Shown: positions 28,049 through 36,848 of the stretch, piece after piece
Layout: each line of letters begins with the position of its first letter
Position numbering within the stretch: the stretch's first letter is position 1
Source: Luteolibacter rhizosphaerae
GTDB taxonomy: Bacteria; Verrucomicrobiota; Verrucomicrobiia; Verrucomicrobiales; Akkermansiaceae
Direction: 5' to 3'
DNA: 64,000 bases
NCBI RefSeq assembly: GCF_025950095.1
Contig: NZ_JAPDDR010000001.1
Span: 434,001 to 498,000, forward strand
The notes under the pieces: generated by a model
What the model was told of the DNA's origin: nothing
Database searches by the model: none
The model's input: only the letters and a program-made list of their open reading frames with translations
Position numbers and translations under genes: made by a program

Positions 28049-30631
28049 ATGAAGGCCCTATTCTCCCTTCTTACCACGGCCGTCGTGCTGACGGTGCCGG
28101 TGCAGGCCCAGCAAGCTTTGAGCCACGGCCCGAAGCACCGCTATCGCTTCGACAATACCAGCGGTGCCTTGACCGCAGGCACGCAGATCCTTGACTCGAT
28201 GGGCACCGCTCACGGGGTGATCCGCGGGAGCGGGGCCTCCGGAAACGGCAGCGGGGTGCGCCTGGCGGGCGGCGCCTCGGCAAGCGCGGCCTACATCGAT
28301 CTCCCGAATGCCTCGATGTCCGGCTCCGCGGAGATGTATCCCGGTCTGGCAGAGGCGAGCTATGAGGTCTGGGTAACGGTGCACAGCAACCGGAACTGGT
28401 CGCGCATCCTCGACTTCGGGAACAACTCGATCGACGAGGTGGCGGACGTTGGCGGGAGCTTCAACGGGGCGGACTACCTGACCGTGACCGCAAACGTGGG
28501 CACGGCGAACGACATCATGCTGGAGCGCGGAGGGCAATTCCTCACGGGCGGCGGGAATCAGTTCATCACCGGAGCCACCACGGTGGGTACACGGATGCAC
28601 TTGGTGACGACCTACGACACCACTTCCTCGGCGTGGAAACTTTACAAGAATGGCGTGCAGATCGCCTCGGTGCCGACGCTGCTGGGTCCGAGCACGATCG
28701 ACGACCTGAACGTTTGGCTGGGACGCTCGAATTGGGCCGCGGATAGCAATGCCGATGCGACCTACGATGAGTTCCGTAGCTACGACTACGCCCTGAGCGC
28801 GCAACAGGTGCTGGGGAACTATCAGGCGGGTCCGGAGACGATCACCGCGGGAAACCTGGCACCGGTCTTCACCGCGAATCCCTTCAGCAAGCCGGCGGCG
28901 ACGCTGGGTGTGGCATACTCGGGCAGCATCGCGGGCGACGCGAGCGATCCGAACGCTGGAGATACCCTCAGCTTCAGCAAGACCGGCGGGCCGGCTTGGC
29001 TTACGGTGTCGGGTAGCGGGGCTCTCTCCGGAACGCCGCCGGGCGGAAGTGCGGCTAGCAATGCCTTCACCGTAAGGGTGACGGACCAAGGAGGCTTCTT
29101 CGCCGAGGCGACCATGAACATCACGGTCACGACCTCACTGCCATCGGGCTGGACCGCCACGGACATCGGTTCGCCCGGTGTGGCCGGCGGCTCCTCGGAG
29201 AGCGCGGGGACATTCACGTTGAGCGGCTCGGGATCCGACATCAGCGGCACGGCCGACGGGATGCACTATGCGTGGCAGACGCTGGCGGGTGATGGGGAGA
29301 TCCGGGCACGGGTCACTTCCCAGACGAATACCCATGCCCAGGCGAAGGCCGGGGTGATGATCCGCGGCAGCAATATCTCGACCGCGGTGAACGCGCTGAT
29401 GGCGGTGACGCCGGGCAGCGGCTTCCAATTCCAGCGGCGTACGACGGCATCCGGTAGCACCAACTCCGTGGCAGGGCCGACCCTGAACGCGGTGCCGAAC
29501 AATTGGGTGAGGCTGACCCGCAGCGGCACGCTGATCACCGGCTACGTCTCCGCGAACGGGACCGCGTGGACCCAGGTGGGGACGGCAACGATCGCGATGC
29601 CCGCGAGCGTCTCGATCGGCTTGGCGGTGAGTAGCCACAACAACGCGGTGCTGGGAACGGCTACCTTCGACAATGTCTCCATCACGCCCTATCCGGTGCC
29701 ATGGCTCACGGCGGATATCGGAAGTCCCGGGTTGCAGGGAAGCGCCGAGTTCTTCGGCGGGGCTCACACGGTGAAGGGAGCGGGCAGCTTCGGCGGACTG
29801 TCGGATGGCTTCCGCTACGTCTATCAGACCTTGGGTGCGAACGGATCGATCGTTGCGCGGGTGAGCACGCTGAACAACACCGGAAGCAATGCGCGGGTGG
29901 GTGTCATGATGCGCGATACCCTGGACGCGGGCTCGCGGATGGCGGCGCTGACGGTCACCGGCTCCGGTGGATGGCGCTGGCAACGGCGCACTCTCATGGG
30001 TGGCACGGTGACGACGACGAACAGCAGCACGGGCACCGCGCCCAACCTGTGGGTACGTCTCGCTCGTAGCGGTAGCACGGTGACGGCCTCCCGCAGCACC
30101 GATGGCAGCACCTGGACGACCATCGGTAGCGTGAGCGTGACGATGGGCACGAACTATTACGTGGGTCTGGCGGTCGCCAGCGGATCGACCTCCGTGCTGA
30201 ATACTTCTGTGATGGATAATGTGGCGGTGGCTCTGACTCCGCCTCCGGTAGGCTCGCAGGCGGATAGCGATGGTGACGGCATGCCGGATGCATGGGAGGC
30301 GCTCTACGGCACGACAACCTCGCTGGCTGCCGATGCGGATGCGGATGGCGACGGACAAACGAACCGCGACGAATATGTGGCCGGAACGAACCCCCTCGGC
30401 GGCACGGATGTCACGCGTTTGAAGGTGGTGTCGGTATCGCCGGCCATGCTCGAGTTCAACGGCAAGGCTGGACGCTCCTACACGCTGGAACGCATGGTGG
30501 GCGGGCTCGGCAGCGAGTGGCAGGAAGTGCAAGCGATCGGGCCGGTGAGCGCCGATGGTGCGGTGCAGATCACGGATCCGGCTGCGCCAACGAGCAGGGG
30601 CATCTATCGCCTGCAGATCATGCACCCTTAG
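28049..30631 (+). CDS. secreted LamG / DUF1349-like multidomain protein
   Basis: An 860-residue protein with signal peptide MKALFSLLTTAVVLTVPVQA. The frame is open for 330 bases further upstream, but that part lies inside the protease gene; the ATG at 28049 is right. Order: a LamG-type concanavalin-like domain (~25-265, HRYRFDNTSGALTAG to TYDEFRSYDYALS), a cadherin-like putative-Ig unit (~270-360, GAVYSG-like and LSGTPPGG), two tandem ~180-residue beta-jelly-roll repeats of the DUF1349 kind (WTATDIGSPGVAGGSSESAG and WLTADIGSPGLQGSAEFFGG), and a C-terminal calcium-loop segment (DSDGDGMPDAWEALYG). All are binding modules; no catalytic site is seen. It is translated from the same message as the upstream protease, with 5 bases between them. 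Confidence 0.85.
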   Translation: MKALFSLLTTAVVLTVPVQAQQALSHGPKHRYRFDNTSGALTAGTQILDSMGTAHGVIRGSGASGNGSGVRLAGGASASAAYIDLPNASMSGSAEMYPGLAEASYEVWVTVHSNRNWSRILDFGNNSIDEVADVGGSFNGADYLTVTANVGTANDIMLERGGQFLTGGGNQFITGATTVGTRMHLVTTYDTTSSAWKLYKNGVQIASVPTLLGPSTIDDLNVWLGRSNWAADSNADATYDEFRSYDYALSAQQVLGNYQAGPETITAGNLAPVFTANPFSKPAATLGVAYSGSIAGDASDPNAGDTLSFSKTGGPAWLTVSGSGALSGTPPGGSAASNAFTVRVTDQGGFFAEATMNITVTTSLPSGWTATDIGSPGVAGGSSESAGTFTLSGSGSDISGTADGMHYAWQTLAGDGEIRARVTSQTNTHAQAKAGVMIRGSNISTAVNALMAVTPGSGFQFQRRTTASGSTNSVAGPTLNAVPNNWVRLTRSGTLITGYVSANGTAWTQVGTATIAMPASVSIGLAVSSHNNAVLGTATFDNVSITPYPVPWLTADIGSPGLQGSAEFFGGAHTVKGAGSFGGLSDGFRYVYQTLGANGSIVARVSTLNNTGSNARVGVMMRDTLDAGSRMAALTVTGSGGWRWQRRTLMGGTVTTTNSSTGTAPNLWVRLARSGSTVTASRSTDGSTWTTIGSVSVTMGTNYYVGLAVASGSTSVLNTSVMDNVAVALTPPPVGSQADSDGDGMPDAWEALYGTTTSLAADADADGDGQTNRDEYVAGTNPLGGTDVTRLKVVSVSPAMLEFNGKAGRSYTLERMVGGLGSEWQEVQAIGPVSADGAVQITDPAAPTSRGIYRLQIMHP

Positions 30632-30855
30632 CGGAACTTGATCCACGGTAGATTATAATAGGCATCGCTTCATATGGAAGCTCCGGTATAGCTATGCAAT
30701 TTGCATGAAGTTGCATATATACATGTAAATTACTGTTAGTGACATGCCGATAGTTGGGAATTTCCTGAAAAGTTTGCAGGAGTCGCTGTTAGGGGTAGCC
30801 ATAATCGTGAATTTTCGTTTGGGATGGTAGATCCCCATAAGGGGATAAAACCCTA
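30632..30855 (+). promoter_or_regulatory. AT-rich intergenic region with palindromes before the second protease
   Basis: This 224-base stretch is much richer in A+T than its surroundings. It holds a TATAAT (30654-30659) without a clear -35, a perfect inverted repeat ATGCAATTTGCAT (30694-30706) with a third TTGCAT copy at 30711-30716, and a hairpin ATCCCCATAAGGGGAT (30831-30846). The AAGGGG inside that hairpin could pair with 16S rRNA, 11 bases before the ATG at 30856, so the hairpin could hide the ribosome site. Confidence 0.4.
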
Positions 30856-33840
30856 ATGAGAATACCCGAAAACAAATCGAGAACCCAAAGTCCGCCTCCT
30901 CCCCGGCGGTTTGTGATCGCCTCCGCCACGCTTCTAGGAGTGTGCGGTATCGCGCTGCTCTGGAATCAGTTTCCGGCAGCGGACTCGGCAAACGCTGCGG
31001 AGAAGCATCGGCAAGATGCTTCAAGCGAGCGACATGCGTCAGGACAAGATGCGGAATCCCGGCGTCTGGAGAAGCTGGCGCAACTCGGCGAGAAAGCCGT
31101 GTCGACCATGGATGGCGCCGCCGGAGGGCCGCCTGTCGCCGCGATCGTGCCCGAGAGGGAGTTGATCGGCTCCGGTTGGAAGTCCGATCCGGAGCCTGCA
31201 GTGGCGAACTTCGCGGAGTGGGCGAATCGTTACTTGGCGGCACCCGCGAGCGAGCGTGAAAAGATGGAGGAGCAAGGAGCCGAGCTCGCTTCCGAGCGAC
31301 GGAATTTCCTAAAAGTGCAGATCTGCGATGATCCGAGGCGGGCGCTTGCAGATGCGGTTCCGCTTGCGGTGCGGCAGCAGTTGCCGGAAGCCGTGGAGGA
31401 TTTGTTAGAAGACCGCGTCAACGGCTATGGCGATCTCTACTCGCTGCATACCACACCTCTGCCGGATGGAGAAGGGGCTCCCACCTTCGACTATGCGCGA
31501 ATCGACGGGCAGAGCTACGAAGCCTTCCGTTATGGTGGCCGCACCGCGACGCCTTATGTGAACGGGGCCTCGCTGCATGGCGTGTCGATCGATGGGAAGC
31601 TGGCGGTGCTGGATAGCCCGGTGCGCACCTTGGAGCCGGGGGAGAGCTTGGAGCGGGGTAGCGTGAACGAGTATTGCCCGGTGTCCGAGGAGACGGTGGC
31701 GACTCCCGTCGCGGGGGTCGTGGCGGAAGACAACAAGACGGTCTTCCAGGTCGGAACCGATCTCTACGGGACTTGCGAGCCGGCCCACGTGACCAATGTG
31801 GAATCCGCGATCCTTGCCGGAGAGAAGGGCGCGGAGAATACCCAGCGGACTCTGACGAACCACGATCTGCAGGCGCTCTATAAGAGGAGTGCCGCAGGTA
31901 GCGCGGTGATGGGTCTTGGTGACAGCAGCGTCTCGGGATCGACCGGCTACATCGGCAAGCCGCCAACGAGCCTCACGCACGGCGGGAAGAACATCCTGAT
32001 CATGCGAGTGCAGCCGACAGATAAGCCTTTCCCGGCTTGGGCGACTCCGGCAACCTTCACGGATACGGTCACCCGCTCGGATGGATGGGATGTGCGGATG
32101 CGCCGCATCTCCTACCAGAAGGGCTGGATCAACCGCGCCGACGTGACGCCGGTGATGAACCTGCCTCAGAACTCCGCCTACTATACCGGCAACGGCTACG
32201 ACTGGGGACGCTGGGCGGATGATTCGAAAGCGGCTGCCGCGGCCAACGGGTACAACCTGGCCGACTACTCCTGCTTCGTTATCGCGCACGAGGGCTACGG
32301 CCAGTTCGGTGCGGCGGGCTGGGGTGGCGGTGGCAACATCTGGTGCAACGGCAACTTCGACGTGCGGCTCTTCGTCCACGAATACGGTCACGTCTTCTGG
32401 CTGCCGCACGCGAACTCCTGGTACAGCACCGACGGCAACCCCATCTCGCCGGCCCGTCAGCACCGCGAGTATGGCGATGCCAACGATCCCATGGGCAATG
32501 CCTGGGGAGCGAACCAGTATAATAGCTTCAATGCCTACTTTAAGAACTTCTGCGGCTGGCTTCCGGACTCCGCGGTGCAGACGATCACTCGCAGCGGCAC
32601 TTACCGCGTCTATCAGGATGACGGGAACACGGCGCTGAACCGCACCCTCGCCCTGAAGCTGGGCCGGGATTACGAGTTCAACTACTGGATCTCGGTCCGG
32701 GGTGATGCGATCGCGCAGCCGAACTTCAACAACGGCGCGGCGGTGATGGCGGTATCCTCATGGCGGGCCTCGGACAGCAAGGTGCTCGACATGAATAATC
32801 CGGGTGATGACAACCGGGACAATGCACCGCTGGCGGTGAACCAAACCTGGTATGACGCTGCCGCCGATCTGACGATCAAGACGGTGGCCGTGGGCGGATC
32901 GAATCCGAACCGCTATGCCGACGTGCAGATCACCTTCGGCCCGCGCAACCAGGGCGGCTATCGCCCGCTGGTGAGCGGCGGGGTGTATCGCTTCAAGAAC
33001 CGCCACAACGGCAAGTACCTCGATGTCCCCGGCAATAGTTCGGCGGACAACGTGTCGGTCCAAGCGGCGAATGCCTCCGGCACCGCGTCGCAGAACTGGG
33101 TGGCGTGGCGCAATGGCGATGGCAGCTACAGCTTCAACCACCAAGGCACGAACAAGTGGCTGGATGTGGTGAACAATGGCGGCGGCGATGGCGTGGACAT
33201 CGTCCAATACACCGGCAACGGCAGCGATGCCCAGAAATGGTGGGTGGCGCAGAATTCCGCCGCGCACCTGTTCCTCGTTCACAAGGGGACGGAAGCTAAG
33301 GTGTTGGATATGGATCCGAACGGAGTGAACAACATCAACCAGTGGGGCCATAACGACGGCAACTGGCAGCAGTGGTATCCCGAACTGGTGGCGATCACCC
33401 CGGGGACCTACCGGCTCCTGCCGAAGCACGCACACTACGAGTGTCTGGACATCGCAGGGGTTTCGACCTCCGACGGTGCGCAGGCTCACCTGTGGGAGTA
33501 TGTGGGCGGAGCGAACCAGAAGTGGGAGGTCAGCAACCCGGTGGGGAGCTGGCTGCGCCTCACGCCTACCCACGCGGTCTCGAAGGCGCTCGACGTGAAT
33601 GCGGCGAGCAGCGCGAACGGCACCAAGATCCAGCAATGGGCGTGGTACAACAACAACGCGCAGCACTGGGGCATCAGCCGCACCGATGGCAACTGGCTGC
33701 GCTTCACGCCGGAGTGCGCCAGCGGCAGTTGCATGGAGGTCACGGGTGACGACAACCAGTTTGGCAACGGCAGCATTGTGCAGCTCTGGCAGTTCACCGG
33801 GGCTCAGGATCAGCAGTGGCGCTTTGCCGATGCGGATTGA
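30856..33840 (+). CDS. secreted gametolysin-like (M11) metalloprotease with ricin-type lectin tail (paralogue)
   Basis: A 994-residue paralogue of the protease at 25182, same layout throughout. N-terminal anchor or signal (RFVIASATLLGVCGIALLW, after a basic start), pro-region with the shared block PERELIGSGWKSDPE and VRQQLPEAVEDLLEDRV, then the zinc site HEYGHVFWLPHANSW (first His ~508) and EYGDANDPMGNAWG Met-turn. The C-terminal ~290 residues carry ricin-type trefoil units (SQNWVAW, AQKWWVAQ, NQKWEV, AQHWGIS, DQQWRF). Compared with its partner the N-terminal half has drifted while the catalytic region is nearly unchanged, so both are probably active with differing activation or target. It has its own AT-rich upstream region and a strong terminator. 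Confidence 0.88.
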   Translation: MRIPENKSRTQSPPPPRRFVIASATLLGVCGIALLWNQFPAADSANAAEKHRQDASSERHASGQDAESRRLEKLAQLGEKAVSTMDGAAGGPPVAAIVPERELIGSGWKSDPEPAVANFAEWANRYLAAPASEREKMEEQGAELASERRNFLKVQICDDPRRALADAVPLAVRQQLPEAVEDLLEDRVNGYGDLYSLHTTPLPDGEGAPTFDYARIDGQSYEAFRYGGRTATPYVNGASLHGVSIDGKLAVLDSPVRTLEPGESLERGSVNEYCPVSEETVATPVAGVVAEDNKTVFQVGTDLYGTCEPAHVTNVESAILAGEKGAENTQRTLTNHDLQALYKRSAAGSAVMGLGDSSVSGSTGYIGKPPTSLTHGGKNILIMRVQPTDKPFPAWATPATFTDTVTRSDGWDVRMRRISYQKGWINRADVTPVMNLPQNSAYYTGNGYDWGRWADDSKAAAAANGYNLADYSCFVIAHEGYGQFGAAGWGGGGNIWCNGNFDVRLFVHEYGHVFWLPHANSWYSTDGNPISPARQHREYGDANDPMGNAWGANQYNSFNAYFKNFCGWLPDSAVQTITRSGTYRVYQDDGNTALNRTLALKLGRDYEFNYWISVRGDAIAQPNFNNGAAVMAVSSWRASDSKVLDMNNPGDDNRDNAPLAVNQTWYDAAADLTIKTVAVGGSNPNRYADVQITFGPRNQGGYRPLVSGGVYRFKNRHNGKYLDVPGNSSADNVSVQAANASGTASQNWVAWRNGDGSYSFNHQGTNKWLDVVNNGGGDGVDIVQYTGNGSDAQKWWVAQNSAAHLFLVHKGTEAKVLDMDPNGVNNINQWGHNDGNWQQWYPELVAITPGTYRLLPKHAHYECLDIAGVSTSDGAQAHLWEYVGGANQKWEVSNPVGSWLRLTPTHAVSKALDVNAASSANGTKIQQWAWYNNNAQHWGISRTDGNWLRFTPECASGSCMEVTGDDNQFGNGSIVQLWQFTGAQDQQWRFADAD

Positions 33841-33860
33841 AATGGTTCGGCTAGATCGTC

Positions 33861-33896
33861 GGCCCCGGGGTGCGAGCGCCCCGGGGCCTTTGAATT
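33861..33896 (+). terminator. intrinsic terminator after the second M11 protease
   Basis: A perfect 10-pair stem, GGCCCCGGGG (33861-33870) with CCCCGGGGCC (33879-33888), loop of 8, followed by TTTGAATTTT. It begins 20 bases after the stop codon. Confidence 0.8.
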
Positions 33897-34010
33897 TTGC
33901 GGAGGGAGCAGCAACGGAGATAGGCAAAAAGCCTTGGCGGGATATCCCCCTTTCCGGATAATGCGGGTCGGGATAGCGCCCCGATGTCCCTCTTTTAACC
34001 GCTCCTTCCC

Positions 34011-35537
34011 ATGCAGCTTCAGTTCAATTGCCCGCATTGCGGGGTCGCGATGCAGGCATCCATCCAAGGTGCCGGTGCGAATGTCGAGTGCCCGAGCTGC
34101 GGCCAGCAGTTCAAGGTGGAATCGGAGACGCCGGTGGTGAAGGCGCAGGCAGTTCCGGTTTCTCAGGGGCGGCCGGTACAGCGGCAGGTTCCGCAGGGCC
34201 GTGCCGCCCAGCCAGCCCCGGTCAGGAAGAAGGCGGGGGCGAGTGAGAGCCAGAAGCTGTTTGCCGGGTTGGGGGTCGCGGCCGTTTTACTGGTTGGGGT
34301 TGTTGTCTGGATTCAGGTGGAAGGTCGCAAGCGGGTTGAGCCGCCGCCACCGCGCGTCGCCGAGGAGGTCAGCGCCCTCTCGAAGTCCGTGCCTGCTCCG
34401 AAACCGGTGGAGCCGGAGGAGACCGATCCGGCGAAGGTCCGGATGAACGAGGAGCTTGAGAAGATCAAGGAGGCCTTGGTCGCCAGCGAAAAGCGGGAGA
34501 AACAGCGCATCGAGGAAGCGGCCAACCGTTCCGGTGCCGCCCGCGACGCGGTGCTTTCCGAAAGGCAGGCGGAGCATGAAGCGCTGCGCGATCACCTCGC
34601 CGAGAATGTCTTCGGCGGGGACACGGCAGTGGCAGAGGAATTCCTGAGCGTGCAGAACGACGTGATGTGGGGTGCGTCGAACCGGATGAACGACGGCGAT
34701 TCGAGCAACGACTTCAAGAACCGCGAAGACTTCGAGGCCTTCGTGATGGAGCGGCTTTTGGTCTGGTTCGAGAAAAAGCCCTTGTTGAGCGAGTGGTTGA
34801 AGACAAGTCAGCGGGATCCTCGCAAGGTGATCCAAGAGATTCTCCAGACGCGGCCTCAGAAGTCTTCCAAGCCGGAGAAGAGCTTCGATTTCTCCAAATA
34901 TGCCTCGGTGGGATCCGGCTTTTGGATTTCCTCGGATGGCTGGCTCGTGAGCAATGATCACGTCGTCTCCGATTCCAAGACAGTCGAGCTGCGCTTGCGG
35001 GATGGCACCGTGGTTCCGGCCCAGGTGGTGAAGACCGACGAGGAGAGCGACCTCGCCTTGATCAAGGCGGACCACGCGCCGAAATCCTGGTTGGCGGTGT
35101 CGAAGGGCGAGAAGGATCTGCAACTGGGCCGGACCGTTTTCACCGTGGGCTATCCGAATCCAATGATCCAAGGCGTGGAGGCCAAGTTCACGGACGGTCG
35201 GGTCAGCGCGGCATCCGGCTTCGAGGACAGCAAGGATAGCTACCAGATCACGGTGCCGATCCAGCAGGGCAACTCCGGCGGGGCGCTGGTGGATTTCGAG
35301 ACCGGCTGGGTGGTGGGCGTGATCAACGCCAAACTGCTGAACCGGGCCGGAGCCTCTGCGGACAACGTGAGCTATGCCATCAAGGGCAAGCTTCTGAGCG
35401 GCCTGATCGAGTCCGTGTCCGAGGCCAAGACTGCAGTCGCCAAGGTGCCGGCCAAGCCCATCACCAAAGGCAGCGAAAGCGAGGTCATCAGCCGCGCGAC
35501 CGAAGCCTCCGTGCTGATCCTGCGACCGAAGAAGTAG
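34011..35537 (+). CDS. zinc-ribbon, membrane-anchored trypsin-like serine protease
   Basis: A 508-residue protein. A cytoplasmic MJ0042-like zinc ribbon opens it (Cys 7, 10, 27 and 30: CPHC and CPSC), then a Pro/Gln-rich linker, one membrane segment (~84-102, LFAGLGVAAVLLVGVVVWI), a charged coiled region (~135-200), and an S1C/HtrA-like protease domain (~300-470). The catalytic triad is visible: His317 in VSNDHVV, Asp347 in ESDLALIK and Ser422 in QGNSGGAL. There is no PDZ domain, unlike DegP/HtrA. The zinc ribbon at the inside end of a transmembrane protease suggests a signal crossing the membrane, but this is inference. It is convergent with the AraC-VHL gene (13 bases between stops). Confidence 0.88.
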   Translation: MQLQFNCPHCGVAMQASIQGAGANVECPSCGQQFKVESETPVVKAQAVPVSQGRPVQRQVPQGRAAQPAPVRKKAGASESQKLFAGLGVAAVLLVGVVVWIQVEGRKRVEPPPPRVAEEVSALSKSVPAPKPVEPEETDPAKVRMNEELEKIKEALVASEKREKQRIEEAANRSGAARDAVLSERQAEHEALRDHLAENVFGGDTAVAEEFLSVQNDVMWGASNRMNDGDSSNDFKNREDFEAFVMERLLVWFEKKPLLSEWLKTSQRDPRKVIQEILQTRPQKSSKPEKSFDFSKYASVGSGFWISSDGWLVSNDHVVSDSKTVELRLRDGTVVPAQVVKTDEESDLALIKADHAPKSWLAVSKGEKDLQLGRTVFTVGYPNPMIQGVEAKFTDGRVSAASGFEDSKDSYQITVPIQQGNSGGALVDFETGWVVGVINAKLLNRAGASADNVSYAIKGKLLSGLIESVSEAKTAVAKVPAKPITKGSESEVISRATEASVLILRPKK

Positions 35538-35550
35538 ATGGGGACGAGCT

Positions 35551-36720
35551 TCAGCTCTCCATGGTCGCGGCGGTGATCACTGCCAAGGCGTGGTCGTCCG
35601 GCGTGCGGAAGTAGCGTTCACGGCCGGAGCCGGGCGAGCGGACGATCCAGCAGGAGCCGCCGTTGTCGCGGTTGACGAAGACCATTCCACCGCGCTCAAG
35701 GACGTCGATGCGGGCACGCTTGCCTTGGGGCGTGACCCAGAAGAGTTCGACGATCTCGTGAAGGGCATTTGCGACCACGACAGTGTGGGGCTCGCCTTCG
35801 TGATCCTCGTCCGGACTTGCGGCGACCGCACCGACCGCCAGCCACTCGACGGGAGAACGCTCGGAAACCTGGCAGAGTTGGGCGAGCTCGGCATCGCTGA
35901 GCGCGGCTTGGTTCCATGCCTTGCGGAACTGGAGCGGGGTCCAGCCGAAAGCCTTGTTGAAGGAGCGGATGAACTGCTCGCGGCTGTTGAAGCCGGAGGC
36001 GCGTGCCACATCCATCACCGACTGGCCGCTGCGCATGAGCAGGGCGCGGGCGAGGGTGAGCCGATGCATCGTAAGATGCTCGGCAAAGCCAGCCCCGGTG
36101 GTCTCCTTGAGAATGCGAATGAGCTGGCGCGGGCTCTTGCCGAAGCGCTTGGCGGCGTCACCGAGCTTGACCGACTTCTCCAGATTAGGCCGCAGCCATT
36201 CGTGGAGTTGGGTGACCAGCTGGTCCTTGCGCGGGGAGCGCTTGGTGCCACGGTCCGGGCCGGCCGCTGCTGCTGCTGCTTCCCGGGTGAGAGCGGCCAA
36301 GCGCATGGCAGCGGCCACGATCACCAAGTCGCGCGACCAGCGTTCTCCCGACTGGCCTTGGAAGGCGGACTGGGCCTCCCCCGTGAGCTCGCCGATCTGC
36401 TGGTAAATCACCGGGTCCACCGCGCCCACCACCATCGGCTCGCGACCGGGCAGCTTCAGGCGGATGGTGCCCAGACCGGGCTCGATCGCCAGCAGGTGCC
36501 CCGGGCCATTCGGGATGCGGCCCTCCTGATCGGGCCAGAAGGAAATCTTCACCGGGCCGAGCCCGTTTTCCCATCGGTAGACGAAGGCCGGGCCGTTCAG
36601 GGTGATCGCGCCGTTGGCGGCGGGCTCCACCGGAACTGCCTTCCACGCCTGAAGCTCCGCCCACTGGGGGCCGGCGGCATCTAGGACGGTCAGGATATCG
36701 TGATCGGCACTATTGGACAT
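35551..36720 (-). CDS. AraC-family regulator with C-terminal VHL-beta-like domain
   Basis: A 389-residue protein. Residues ~170-270 form an AraC DNA-binding domain with both helix-turn-helix units (KLGDAAKRFGKSPRQLIRIL and SVMDVARASGFNSREQFIRS). The N-terminal 160 residues are unlike the usual AraC cupin. After the HTH, residues 311-372 match the pattern of the von Hippel-Lindau beta domain: TVVVANALHEIVELFWV, PQGKRARIDVL, RGGMVFVNR and CWIVRSPGSG fit the human pVHL order (strand VIFCN, VWLNFDGE, LPPG, LWLFRD). In pVHL this domain binds hydroxyproline. AraC domains usually end the protein, so the fusion is unusual. Hydroxyproline-catabolic genes lie 1.4 kb away. The start ATG at 36720 is the only good one. 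Confidence 0.8.
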   Translation of the reverse strand: MSNSADHDILTVLDAAGPQWAELQAWKAVPVEPAANGAITLNGPAFVYRWENGLGPVKISFWPDQEGRIPNGPGHLLAIEPGLGTIRLKLPGREPMVVGAVDPVIYQQIGELTGEAQSAFQGQSGERWSRDLVIVAAAMRLAALTREAAAAAAGPDRGTKRSPRKDQLVTQLHEWLRPNLEKSVKLGDAAKRFGKSPRQLIRILKETTGAGFAEHLTMHRLTLARALLMRSGQSVMDVARASGFNSREQFIRSFNKAFGWTPLQFRKAWNQAALSDAELAQLCQVSERSPVEWLAVGAVAASPDEDHEGEPHTVVVANALHEIVELFWVTPQGKRARIDVLERGGMVFVNRDNGGSCWIVRSPGSGRERYFRTPDDHALAVITAATMES

Positions 36721-36848
36721 GTTTTGACTCCGCAGTTGGGGGCTGGCGATGGAATGACCCTATGAAAGTCAACAATTCCCCCACCCGATGGCAACCGCCA
36801 CGCGAGACATTTTCGCATCTTTCCTCCTACAGCCGCTACTTTGGTCGA

